A stretch of 64,000 bases of DNA, from assembly GCA_028751875.1 (NCBI GenBank), contig CM054135.1, forward strand, positions 7,044,642 to 7,108,641. The letters run 5' to 3'. Position numbers and translations under genes: made by a program. The notes under the pieces are model-generated. The model did not search any database. It worked only from the letters and a program-made list of their open reading frames with translations, and was not told where the DNA came from. This document shows positions 46,156-57,890 of the stretch, one piece after another (the first letter of the stretch is position 1; the number at the start of each line of letters is the position of its first letter). The DNA comes from Rapana venosa. Taxonomy: Eukaryota; Mollusca; Gastropoda; Neogastropoda; Muricidae.

Positions 46156-48399
46156 TATTTTTTTGGTGTGGCCTCATTTGCAAGAGGCCCAGGGGGCCCC
46201 ATTTTTTTGGGGGGGTTCTTTTTTTTCCCCCCTTTTTTTTTCCCCTCTTTTTTTTTTTTTTAAAAGGGTGAGTGTTTCCCACGCTCTCTTAAATTGGGAA
46301 AAAAAAAACCCAAAACCCAAAATAAAAAAAACAATAAACAAAACCCCTAAAACCCCAAATCTTTTTTTTTGGGGGGGGGGGGGGGAATGGGGGGTTTTTT
46401 TTCCTTTTTTTTAAAAAAAACCCAACCTTTCTCTTTTATCTTCCCAAAAGGTCTGGAGCAATGACTCCCCCCGTGTAAAACTGCTCCCCTGCGTTCTATT
46501 GAAAATTCAGCGCAGGGGAAAATCCCCCGGGGTTTAAAATTTGCTCTAGTGTGTCTTTTGTGTGCTTTTCAAAAGATTTGGAGGTTTGATTTACAACTGT
46601 CGGGGTTGTTTTTGCTCTGGGGTTTATGTGGGGAAAAGTTAATTTTCCTTTTTTTTTAAAACCATTTTCACACTATTTAATATCTTGCCATCCCCCTTTC
46701 CCGTATTTCCCAAACAAACAGAGTTAAATCCTTTACATATTTTCCCTTAAAACCTTTTTTTTAAAGGTTTTTTTTTTCTTTCATCCCATCCCCATTCCCA
46801 AATTAAAAATTATCATACCCTCAGCATCTCATAAACATCTCATCATATCTTTCATCTAATATCATTTTTGGGAAAAAAAAATGTTATTTCCCAAAGGGGA
46901 AAATCCCCAAAACCGCACGCACGCACGCACCCCTTGGGCTCACGCCCGCGCACACACACACACTCACACCCACACACACACCACACAAAAACCCCACGGT
47001 GCGGGCCCAAATTGCCAGCCTTTGGGGCGTCCCTGATCAGCTTTTTGGGGAAGGGCCACGAAGAAGACAGAACGCGGATGGGTTTTTGCCAGAAACCCAC
47101 TGGCCGTTTTTAAAAAACGGCAATTTTTTGGCTCACAAAAACCTTTCACCTGCTCCCACCTGAGCTTTATCCCCACCACCCCCGGGTTCTCCTTTTAAAA
47201 AAAACATTAATGCTTCATCGACTGCCACACATGTAAAAACGCACGAAAGCACTCACTCACGCACTTTCAGGAAAGTCCATGACTTTTCAACCGGGGTTTT
47301 TGGTTGGGTTTTGGGGGTTAAATTTTATTTATTTTTTTTTTCCTTTGGGTTAACTCCCAAGCTTTCCTGTCTTTTTTCTACCGTTGACTTCCGATTCTTA
47401 TTGTTTGCAATACGGACTTTATCGTTTGTTTTTATATAAAAAAGTCACTGTCTTTCCACGCTATTTTTTAATTTTTTCTTATGTATCTATATTTTTAAAC
47501 CAAAATCAATTGCCCAGCAACATTGTGAAATTACAAGTTCTTTTCCCAATGTAGAAAAAAAAAAAAAACCCACAAAACTTGGTCTTTGTCATTAAAAACG
47601 TTTAGAGGTGAAAAAAATCTTGCAGTGGAATGCTCGAAGCATAGCCAAAAAAACTTGTTGGGTTTTACCAGTTTTTTAACTACTGATAATTTTTTCAAAA
47701 ATTAGCATTTCAACCCCTAAAAGGGTAAAGCAAAATCCAAAATTTAAACAAATTTTTAAATTACCCCAAAATTTTACTGTGATAAAAATTTCCCTAAAGA
47801 AAATTTTTCCCATATTGTCGGGCCCCGGGCTTAGATTTAGGGATAAACTTGTGTTTTTTCCTATTATGAAACCTTTTACAGCAGATATTTCCAATGTGGG
47901 GGTTGACAGTAAAATTTAAAAAAGATGACATAAAATATATTTCTCTGTATTTTTTAACCTAAAGGGCCCAAAAAAATGAAAACCAGAGGGTTTAAAAAAC
48001 ACAGACTTCACAAAAACATAAATGGATTATTCTGGGCGTTTTCAATTCTCATCCCTTTTTTTGGGGATTCGGGGTTTGCTCTTACAATCCCCAAAGAAAA
48101 CCGTTTGGTAGAAAAATTGTGGATTAAAAAGCTTTATTTTTTAAAATTGGGGTAAAAAAAACCCAAAAATTCCTGATGTTTTAGCCCATAAACCAAGTGC
48201 TATTATTTAACATTAATATCTCCGGGTTTTAAGCTACAATTGTAATTTGGGAAAGTTGAAGAGGGTTGTTTTTTGGGAAATGATCATTGCCTAAATTTCG
48301 TTGTCATTTGAGGCCCTTTTCAATATCAGACCTAACACATATTGAGGATAAAAATTTCCCAAAATTTTGATATAAAATTTGGGTTTACTGGGTTCTTTT
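46156..48399. other. Unassigned low-confidence stretch
   Basis: No gene recognised. CA- and CGCA-rich words lie at 46913-46990. From 47300 the sequence becomes AT-rich and may include the 5' part of the LINE that follows. Confidence 0.5.
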
Positions 48400-50600
48400 C
48401 AAAAACCCTTCCCTTAGCTAAATGAAATTGAAAAAAGATCGAAGAAGGGATGGTGTAGATCAGTTTTTTCAATTTTTTTGGGGAAAAGCTCATCATGCAG
48501 CTTAGTTTTCTATTCCCAAAAAAAAAAAGCAAACCCAAAAAAGGAAAAGCATACGGGGAATAGATGGTGGACAAAAACCTTGAGAATGCAGAAACCATAA
48601 AAAAACGATTCAAAAAATGGTAAGGAAACAATCAAAGAAAATTTTATTTGTTTGAAATATGCTAAAAAATCAAGTAAAAGAATAATTGCCAGGAAAAAAA
48701 ACCCAAATATTGGGCAGAATTCTGTATAAATGAAGTACCCGAATCCAAGGGTTTTTCCTAAAAGTTGGAAGAAAGTTAGTGAAATGAAAAATGGATTTCA
48801 GTTCCCAAAAAACCAATCAAATTTTTAAAATAATAATTTCCAAGCATAATTGAAAAAAACAGAAGCTTTTTTCCCAGGTTTTCAGATACTAGTTCCTCCT
48901 AAAAATAAAACAAAAACGAATTAAAAAAAAGCAAATAAATCAAAAAAAAATTTCAGCTTATAATGTGATTATTTTTAAAGCCCCCATTCAATATGATGAA
49001 ATTTTGTGAAACTTTAGATTTTATTTACACATAACCCAAGGGCGGGTGTAGGGTCTGATGGTAAATCTTATCAAAAAGTGGCTCATATGCCTTTAAAATG
49101 GAAAAGGCTACTCTTTTCATTTTTTTCCCGAACTGTTTTTATAAAAAGGGGCTCTTCCCCCCCCCAAAAACTGGGGGCATTTGATTTTTGTCCCCCCAAA
49201 CCTGAAGGGAAAAGGTTTAAAATGGGTCATCGATAGATAGCTACAGGCCCAAATTTTCTTTCTCCCCATGTGGGTAAAATAATTTAAAAAAATTTTCCCC
49301 CCCGGTTTATTTCTTTTTTTGAAAAGAATAAGTGGGTCCCCCAAAAATTTAGGCGGGTTTTTGAAAGGGAAAAAAGGGACTTCTGACCACTTAGGTTTAA
49401 AATAACACATCCCAAAAAAAAAGCAATTTTTTCCAAAAGAAAAGTGTGTTAGCCACATTTTTTTTTATGTAAAAAAAGCCTATGATAGAGTTTTTTCATG
49501 ATCAATTGCTAATAAAAAAAAATACATTGGAAATTTAAAGGCATAAAAAATTTTAATTTTTTTTGCAAAATTTCTTGTCGGGTTTGTCAAAATTTTCACC
49601 CAAATTAGGTTTAGTTGGGCTCATCTTTTAAAGCTAGACTTGGGGATACCCAGGGATCAGTTCTTGGGACCTATCTTTGGTTTTTTATTCTTTTACATGC
49701 TCCCCTAGGGTCTTTGCCCCTAATTCAAATTGTTCAGTAGCAGTATATTGCTATTTGGATAAATACGTCAGTTAGGGAAAAAAACCAAAAGAGAGTGATA
49801 AAATTTTTTTGGGAAAAAAATATCAGGAAAAAATTAAAAATAAATTTCCTTAAATTTTAAAAAAAAAAAAACCGAATTTGAATTTCAGCAAAAACCCTTT
49901 TCAAGTGCTTTTTAAAAAAGGGGACAACGCCTTAAAAAAAAACCCAAAAACTGAAATTAAAAAGGAAAGGGGCTTAAAACCAAAAAAAAAATGTCAAAAT
50001 TTTTAGGGTAAATTTTTAACAAAAAAGTTGAATTGGGTGCCATCAACCAAAATGTAAATTCCCCTGGAAAAAACTTAATGTCCTAAAAAAAAATTCCAGG
50101 CCTGGGGCCCAAAACCCTACACTCTGAACATCTTGGGTTGTCCCTTTGGGCCGTTTAAAATTAATTACGGACAAAAGTTTAATTTTGCGCCGATTTTTCT
50201 ACTTAAAAAATTAAAAAAGTTACAGTAAAGCAGTAAAGAAACTTTGGGGTTTCCCGGGTCATGCAAATACAAACTAAAACTTAAAAAAAAAGTCATTTTT
50301 TATTCTTTTGATCAGCGAAAACGTCAGTACAAAATTGTGGTTCGTAAATTTTCTCTATTCCAAATTCAGTAAAAGAGGAAATATTTTTTTAATCAAACCC
50401 GATTTTCCTTTAAAAGTGCCGCAAAATTTCATTTCTGCAGCCCAAATTTAAAAAATTAAAACGAACTTTTTTGAAAGAAAATACTCGTTTTATTTAACAA
50501 ATTTTAAATTTTCCCCAATTTTTCCCCAATTACCTCCCTTTGGGGAAAATAATTTAGCTAAATTTTACATTGTTTCACCCGGAAAAAAAAAAAAAAGGAA
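48400..50600 (+). pseudogene. LINE remnant (CR1/Jockey type), damaged
   Basis: Frame-jumping translation of the plus strand gives a recognisable order: an IPESKGFS-like linker near 48740, a GSDGKSY-like block near 49055, a KKAYDRVFHDQLLIKK block (RT motif A) near 49468-49515, and LGIPRDQFLGPIF (the G-PQGS-LGP-LF motif) near 49640-49677. Hardly one reading frame survives 50 codons, and homopolymers are everywhere expanded. The RT would have served target-primed reverse transcription. The calls rest on motif order, not on an intact ORF. Confidence 0.65.
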
Positions 50601-51959
50601 AATCAAAATCTTCCCCAAACCCTTTAGAAAAAATCACTTTGAAAATAATTATTCTAATCACTTAAACGGGATACTGGGCATCTTTATTTGGAAAAAAAGG
50701 GAAAAATGGGGCGCCTATGTGGGTTCCGAAATTTAAAAAATTCAAAAAATCTTTTCATTTAGGACAAAAATTTTTTTATTTTTTTTTTTTGAAATTTTTT
50801 GCAATTCTTTTTGGGTTTAAAAATTTTTTTTTTTCCCGATAGGTATTGGTGTTTCCAAAAAATTTTGTTTTGCGTTTACTCAAAGGCGTTTTTAATGGGA
50901 TTTTAAAATCATGGGATGGGAAAAAAAAGGGAAAGATATTGTATTTGAATAAAAAACCCCGATACATTCATTGAAAAACGAAAGGGTCAGCATTTAAATT
51001 TTTTCTGGATCCCCCCCATTGTGGAATTTTTTCGAAGAGGGTTTATTCTTTTTTCCCAAAAAAAGGGTTTCCCCTAATACAGTTTCTAAAATGTTTGATT
51101 TTTAATCTTGCATTGTCGTCTTATGAAAATTTATTTAAGTTAATTTAAAAGCATACATTCCCAAAAATTTTAGAAAAAAATTTTTCCCCAGTTTCCTTGC
51201 CCCCGGAATTTGAAAATTTTAATACAAAACTGGGTTAAAAAAAATGGGAAAACTAAAAAATTTAAAAAATGTAACCCTGTTGTTGTTTATTTCCCCTTTC
51301 AGTCCCCCCATTTGTTTGGTTTTTTTTGCCCCAAAAAATTTTTGAATGTATAAAGGAGGGTTTAGTTTCATAAGAAATATCCAAATATTTAAGAAGTTTT
51401 TTTTAAAAGACTCTCAGGGAATTCAAGTGCTAAACGAAGTCATATTTTCTTCACCTGTAAAACCTTTACTTAATTACACACACCACCACACACATATATA
51501 AAATATATTATTAAATATATATATATTAAAATATATATAAAAAATATTATATAAATATATATAATTTTTTAAAAATATATTAATTTTATTATAAATTATA
51601 TTAATTATATTTATATAAAGGAAATACATATTTATTAAATATGTTTATAATATTATATATATTAAATATTTAATTTTTTTATTTATTATAAATTTTATAA
51701 AATTTAAAACTTATGGGGTGTGAGGGTTGGGGGGCGTTTTTAGGGGAGAGAAAAGAGAAGAGAGAGGGGAGAGAGAAAAGAGAGAGAGAGGGAAGGGAAA
51801 AAGAGAAAAGAAGAGAGAGAGAGGAGAGAGGGTGCGGTGTGTAAAATAGGTTTTTTGGTTTTAAAGCGGGTGTGGGCTAAATCACCATTTAGTGAACAGC
51901 ATAAACAAAACAAAAAAAACCCCACAACAAACACACACAACAACACACAAAACACCGCG
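50601..51959. other. AT-rich stretch, TA-rich core and GA tract
   Basis: A TA-rich tract lies at 51490-51710 after a short CACACA run. A GA tract lies at 51745-51830. No gene is supported. 50601-51400 may be the 3' end of the preceding LINE. Confidence 0.6.
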
Positions 51960-52130
51960 CGCTCGCGGGACAGGGAACCCAGGGTTAGAAACCTTTCGCC
52001 GCAAAATCCCACGATCCGGGTTCGAAACCCCTCAAGAGGGGCCTCTCCTCGGGTCAACATCCCGACGATTTCCCCTTTCCCCAAAGTTCCCCCCGGATAA
52101 GCCCACAAAACCCAGGACCCGTTTCGCATC
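51960..52130 (+). repeat. tRNA-derived SINE head, family not placed
   Basis: The B box gggttcgaaaccc at 52018-52030 is preceded by a GC-rich, tRNA-like segment (gctcgcgggacagggaac). A cloverleaf acceptor is not visible, so it is a SINE remnant and not a tRNA gene. Confidence 0.5.
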
Positions 52131-52369
52131 GCACGCAAAACTTTTTTTCATCAAATTTACACCTTCTTTTTTTTAAAACACATCATTTTAATAGCTTACT
52201 TTCTTTAATTATGATTTCATTCATTTTTTGTCACTACCTTTCTTTTTAACGATTAAAATTTTGTATATACATAACTGGAAAAAAAATGACAAATTTTTAA
52301 GGAAAAATTTTTCTTTTTTGACATTTTTTTTAGTCACGGAAATTTAAATTTTCCAAATAAATTTTTTCA

Positions 52370-52510
52370 GCTTTTCTTCTTTTTCACTTGATGGGAAAAC
52401 AAATCGCTGCAGAAAAAAAAAAAAAAATGAAAAGGGGGGGGGCAGCGCTTAGTGGGACGCGTTCTCCCGGGTCATTTCCCGGGGAGAGCACCCCAATTTC
52501 AAAATTGTGG
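52370..52510 (+). repeat. SINE-D fragment, plus strand
   Basis: It contains gcagcgcttagtgggacgcg followed by cccggggagagcaccccaat, the 3' block of SINE-D. Confidence 0.65.
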
Positions 52511-52599
52511 GTTTTAAATAAAATCTGAGCCTTTTTATTTGTTGCTTTCAAGATTCAAACGCTAAATTTAAAAAAACCCCTACAATTTTTTATTATTAT

Positions 52600-54600
52600 T
52601 ATTATTAAAAACCAACCCGGTTTTTGTAGCGTAGATTTGGTCTTTTTGACTTAAATAATGCACCCTTTTTCCCAAACAAGATAAATTTTTTTGATCCAAC
52701 GATTTGTTTCAGTAAGTTTCCCTTTTTGGGTTATAGCCCAAAAAGAAAGTCAGTGACAGAAAAGATGAAGGTTTTTTCCAGGTTTTCAACAAGAGGTGTT
52801 TTCAATTACGTCCAAAAACGTTTTAAATTTTGGGCCTTCATAAAAGAAATGATCAAGAAATCGATTAAGTTTAAAACATAGTCACAAAACCCCCAAAATC
52901 AAATTTTAAAACCCCTTTTATGTACAAAATAATTTTTTGGGAAAAGGTTTTGCAGTATTTTTCCCTTGCCCGCTCTCTTGTCTTACTTCTTTTTTACCCA
53001 AACTTGGGGATAAGCCCTAACAGTTTGTCAAGCGTAAAGTCAAGTTTTCCCGTCCAGAAGTCAAATGCCTGGGGGTAAAAAAATTCGGTAACATTTTTTT
53101 TCCATTAGAAGGTACTTAATTTGCTTTGGTTTTCCCAAACCCAAAATTTGGGCCCGCTTCTATATCTCTATTCTGTTCCCCTGAAAAAAACTAAAACGTG
53201 CCTTTTTGTAATTTTTATTAAACCATGGGCTAGGGAAATGCGTTTATGAGTGCAAATACTGAAATGTGTTATTACCCGTTTTTTTTAATACTTCAGTTAT
53301 TATTTTTGTGACAGCACAAAAGTTTTTTTTGTGGAATTTTAAATTTTCTTTAACACGTACAAACCCTTTTCTTTTCCCTTTTTGAAAATTGATTACCTAA
53401 AGTTTTTACTTGTTTAAATCTGTTATTAAAAAGCTGCTGCTGTCCCAATTTTTTCTGCTAACGTTTTCCAAATTAGGGGTTTTTTTTTATTTTTTTATCT
53501 AAAAAAATTTTCCTATTCATCTTTTTCCCAAAAAAAATTCAACTACGGGGAGCCCCTTTCATTTCATTAAAATAAGCAATTAAAAATTCCCCAACACGTG
53601 GTGACCTGGGGGAAAATTTTTTTAAAAGCCCAAAAGGGGGGTACACGGCCAGGGGCCTGTGCCTCCCATTTTTTAAAAGTCTACCTATCCACTGCAAAAT
53701 TTAAAAATCTCCGCATTTGGGGCCATAAACAAAAACCCCCTTCAAGCCCCCCGTCTTTATAATCTGTTTTCTTTTTTTCCTTTGACTTTTTCGAACGCCC
53801 GCTATTACTATAATTTTCCCTTTGCCAAAGAAATTTGTATAAGGGGTGTGTTGAATTTTTAAAAAGAAAGGTTTTGGGAAAACCCCCTGACGCATAAAAA
53901 GTTGGAAAAATGACTAATCAGAAAAGTTTTTATAAAATATGAAATTTTTTCCCTGTTTCTTAGTCCCTTTTTCACCAATTTTTTTAAACATGGGGATAAA
54001 ATTCGTTACACTTTTTTTTCCCCGTTGTCTTCTATTTCTTTACCCTTTTTCCCGGGCAAAGCCCATTTCCCCCGGAATTTTAAATTTTTTAAAAATATTT
54101 AACGGCAGATAAATTTTCAAAAACACAAAAACCCCTTCCCCTTTTTAATAAAATTTTGTTTTTTTATATTTAAATGTAGTCCAGAGAAACATGCCCAAAA
54201 TTTTTCTATTATTTCAGTTTTCTAGGGGTTAAATCATTTCTATTTTTCCCGGGAAAAAAAGTTTTTGCTCAGCTAAAATGCAAATTTTTAAAAATTTGAG
54301 TTTCTTTTACTCCTCCTGGGAACTGGATTCCTTCACCTAGGGGTTTCCCTTTTTAATAAACTAGCAATTCTTTTCACTAAAACGAACGCTTTGAGGGGAA
54401 AAAAAGGGAAGGGCCCTTTCCTAATTCCACAATTAATTTTAAGCTTTTTGATCCCCCCCCCCCATAATTTAGTACTAAAACCCTTTTTCATTAATTTCAT
54501 TACCCACCTTAAAAGTTGTCCAAAGCCCAAAAATAAAACAAAAAATGAAGCAAGTATGATTTTTATTAAAAAAAACAAAAAACCCTTTTGAGTAGTCCCA
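52600..54600 (-). pseudogene. L1/Tx1-like LINE remnant, damaged
   Basis: The minus strand contains an INCGIRKGPFPFFP block near 54443-54400, standing where L1/Tx1 RTs have GCRQGDP-SP. It is followed by LVKRIASL and GGVKETQI near 54320-54290. A C-terminal part near 53900-53700 reads FKGK-IVIAGV and GGLKGVFVYG. The order matches the better element at 60064-64000. Frames are short because of homopolymer damage. Confidence 0.55.
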
Positions 54601-54713
54601 GAGCCAGTAGATAACCTGCTTTGCCCGTTTCCCCTTGATATATTTATGTGTCATCAATGGGCCGGATTACTGTCGCTATGTTTTTCCTTTGATGTAGCCT
54701 ACTTGGTCTTCAT

Positions 54714-54855
54714 TTATTCTTCTTCTTTTCTTCTTTTCTTTCTTTCTTTCTTTCTTTCTATCTTTCTTCTTCTCTTCTTCATTAGCAATTCTTCTTCTTA
54801 GCAATTCTTCTTCTTCTTCTTCTTCTTCTTCTTCTTCTTCTTCTTCTTCTTCTTC
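54714..54855. repeat. (TTC)n and (TTTC)n tract
   Basis: TTC and TTTC repeats with attagcaattcttcttc interruptions, followed by the GC-rich short repeat at 54872-54925 also seen at 6970. Confidence 0.92.
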
Positions 54856-54929
54856 CTGTTGTCTGTCATGTGAGCCGTTAAGCGCCTAACAAGTCAGGCT
54901 CAGCGCATCCGACTTCGCCTAGGGAATTG

Positions 54930-55680
54930 TTACCTTGTAAGTCTTTATGAAAAACAGGCAGGAGAAAGAAACCAACAAGCCAAAAAGAAGGATAGACAAG
55001 AAGGAGGTGACAGAAAGACAAGACAGAACCAAAGAGAGGGCTAGAAAAGAGGAAAATCCTAGCACAACAAATTTCTAGAAGGTAGAGGATGCTCCTTATA
55101 CTGACAGGCCCTCGGCCTCCCCACAGGGGAAAACTGTTGTCACGTCTGTTAGGAGCAAGCACAGACAAGATCAAGCTGCCAGACAGAAGCATGCTACAGC
55201 CGCAACTAGCCCCTCACGTCCTTGTGTCAAAAGTGTTAGACTTCTAAAAAAATTTAAAAAAAAGAAACAAAAAAGCAACCACCACACACAAAACAAAAGA
55301 GACAAAAGTTAGCTTTCCGACCACAAAAAACACCCCAACCCACCCAGCGGATGAATAAATAAAACCCTCTTACAGTGAGTGACTCCAGCCTGTGAGTCAC
55401 ACATGAGTAGACTGCATTTCCTGAGCAGCAAAAGCTTCTACCAAAGATCAATGCAATACAAAGGAAGCATCCAACCTACCACAGGATGTGGGAGACATGA
55501 GGGGAAAGGAGGGGGGGGGGAGGTGTGTGTGAAATAAATGTATATGTATCATCAGTACTGCCTGCAGGGATCGATAAAGGCAGATGTTTCATGTAGCTAT
55601 AAAGGTCGCATCCCATGAAAACAGGTCCCAGCTTGTCCTTACAAACCTGTCTCTTTCACCTGCAGGTCCCAAATTATGCC
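54930..55680. other. Unique stretch, no gene recognised
   Basis: Good-quality sequence without a recognisable gene. An A-rich tract lies at 55245-55310. A pyrimidine tract ending ctgcag at 55661-55666 looks like a splice acceptor, but the frame after it runs into repeated sequence. Confidence 0.5.
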
Positions 55681-55739
55681 TGTGGGATCCGGTGTCATTA
55701 CAGTCTGTAGAGTATAGCTTCCGCTTCCAACCAACCGTA

Positions 55740-56690
55740 CAGGTTGGATCACGTTTGCATAGAAAAGACCCCGCCAGTCATACAGGTTATGTAATTTTCT
55801 ATCTAGAAAAGACCCCGCCAGTCATACAGGCTGCAGCATGTTGTGTATAGAATGTCCCTGCCATATCATAATGGTCACCATATCCTGACCCCCGTTTGAA
55901 TCTCAAGGGGAATTTTCTCCCCTGGAGTTAACATCAGTGCCCACTCCACTCCCCACCTCCACACTCCCCCCCCCCCTTCCCCCACCCCCCAAAAAGTCCT
56001 TTGGATGAGAAATCAGGTCCCCTGTGAGAAAATCTTACACACACACACACACGTTAAAAACCTGTTCCGCTTTTCGGAAGAGTAGGCCATCGTGTGCCAG
56101 TTGGAAAGGGTTAAAAAAGAAGAGACAAAACTACATGCATACAAGGACTGGATGTAGAAAAAAAAACATGAGTGTTTATTGCATTATCCTTGAAATATAA
56201 GAATAGAATTTTTTAAATGTTCATTATAGTGCAGCCCCGCCAACCATACAGACGATATAATTTTCTGTTCAGTAAAGCCCGGCCACTGGATAAGGCCATA
56301 ATTATCATATTCTGTATAGTATAGCTCTCCATATCATATCACCATATCCTGATCCAGGTTCCAATCCCCTTCAAAGGGAATTTTCCCCTGAAGTTAACAT
56401 CAGTGCCGACTCCACTCCCCCCCCCCCCCCCCAAAAAAAAAAAAAAAGTCCTTCGGATGAGACTATAAACCGAGGCCCCGTTTGCGAACACAGGAAGAAC
56501 ATCTTGCGCACATGTTACAACCTGTTCCGCATTTCGGAAGAGTAGGCCATTGGGCGCCAATGGAAATGGATGACAAAAATTACAAAACCGCATGCACATG
56601 GGGGTGGGACCCGGATGTAAAAAAAAAAAGAGCACAAGAGCGCTTATCCATTATCCTCAAAATAAAAGAGAAAAAAATACCCCGAAAAAG
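55740..56690 (+). repeat. Two tandem units, each with a SINE-B copy
   Basis: Two units of about 480 bp each start with a segment containing ccccgccagtcatacagg or its variant ccccgccaaccatacaga, continue with ccatatcctga, and include SINE-B copies at 55875-56205 and 56340-56680. Within the first unit a 45-bp piece (agaaaagaccccgccagtca) is itself doubled at 55760 and 55805. The SINE central blocks (cagtgccgactccactcccc and gtccttcggatgagactata) are best read at 56400-56475. Confidence 0.85.
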
Positions 56691-56753
56691 AAACATTACT
56701 CCACAGTGTGTATTATGCTTTGTGATGGGTTTTTTTTTCTTCTGTTTCATCAG

Positions 56754-56831
56754 CAGCCAGACGGGGAGGAAGGCGAAGTGTTCGATAAGCTGCTACCTGG
56801 AGAAGAGAGACAGAGAGACACTCCAGGATTG
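56754..56831 (+). CDS. Candidate 78-bp exon
   Basis: A pyrimidine tract (ttttttttcttctgtttcat) ends in CAG at 56751-56753. After it 26 codons are open in phase (QPDGEEGEVFDKLLPGEERQ and six more residues). They are followed by G|GTAAGG at 56831-56837, a strong donor. The length is a multiple of three. The sequence is acidic and shows no domain I recognise. No neighbouring exon was found, so this is only a candidate. Confidence 0.3.
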
Positions 56832-56837
56832 GTAAGG

Positions 56838-57610
56838 GACAAAAGGGTTGATGCTGATGTTGATGTTGATGTTCTGTGCAGCTTGTGTTGTTTGGTTTGT
56901 TCCACCCCCTCCCCCCGCCCCCGCCCCCCTCCCCTCCACCCCATTCCATATGTATATCGTCTTGAAGAGATATTTTTTGGGTTTTAGAAATAATTCAGGA
57001 TTCTGATCTCTATTGGTAAAATCTTTAAAGATGTGTATTTACATCTGGCATAAAACGCAGACGGAGAGAACAATGTGCAATGAACAAAGTTTATTCTTCC
57101 GGCCACCAGCCCCTACAATGGGGTCAAACCAAGCATGTCAAAAGGAAGCCAAAACAAAACATGACATATATATGGCAACTGCCAAAACGTAACTTATGTG
57201 ACATGGGACTAGAAGAAGAAGAAGAAGAAGAAGAAGAAAAAAAAATGTTGGACACTGATATGATGCGCCTGCTTAAGCAAAGGTGCTTGATAGAACAACA
57301 GGAACAAAAGAAAAATGAAATAAAAATCCGGACCCATGTTCACCAGGAAAAACCCACAACGATAGACGCAGACCGTGACTGGAGTAACCCAGGAGCAATG
57401 CAGGGTCTCCTCTAGCTAGTGGCCATATGGTGGCCTGATACTTAGCGATCCCGTGCACTGGCGGCCCTGAGGTTTTGACAAAACAAACGTGGATGTGGTG
57501 GGGTGTGATGAGGTCATGTGAACCATCCCCGAGGCAGGAGCACCCACAAGGAAAACACGAAAAGGCGGCAGCAACACAACATGATGAACACCTGACAGTT
57601 TCCTCTGTGG
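56838..57610. other. Unique stretch, no gene recognised
   Basis: A (GAA)n tract lies at 57208-57240. A plus-strand frame at 57080-57415 runs through that tract and has no known motif. Confidence 0.55.
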
Positions 57611-57890
57611 AGATGGGATAGCTCAGTGGTCAGAGCACTCGCTTTCCCCAAACTAAGGTTGAGCGTGGTTACCAAGTGGATGGGTGACCTTTGTGCGTCT
57701 TGGCTTCAGTACAGTCCCCCAGTTCACCCAGCTGTAAATGGGTACCTGCCCTCTTTAGGGTCAGGGAAGGTAAAGCAACCAGGGAGAGGAGATGGGCGCC
57801 CCCCTCAACATGCTGGCCCCTGGAGAAGTTGAGGTCTCTGATACCTCGCTCCCCTGCAACCACATACGTTATGGGACACCTTTACCTTTT
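57611..57890 (+). repeat. SINE-A copy 5, best tRNA-like head
   Basis: The head gatagctcagtggtcagagc is a clear tRNA A-box region. It is followed by gagcgtggttaccaagtgga and tgggtgacc, the 5S-like part; taaatgggtacctgccctct; ggcgcccccctcaacatgct; and the 3' end gttatgggacacctttacct. Confidence 0.93.

Noticed and set aside
45622..46414. Ser/Phe-rich frames of 200-260 codons
   Set aside because: They translate a TTC array. The complex ends come from neighbouring damaged sequence.
51475..51710. Replication origin or matrix attachment site in the TA-rich tract
   Set aside because: Low complexity alone does not support either function, and the consensus there is doubtful.
52010..52035. tRNA gene
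   Set aside because: Only a B box and a GC-rich lead are visible. No cloverleaf or acceptor stem can be folded by eye, and SINE heads look like this.
55640..55860. Exon starting after ctttcacctgcag
   Set aside because: The acceptor is good, but the following frame passes into a tandemly repeated segment also present at 56225, so a coding exon is unlikely.
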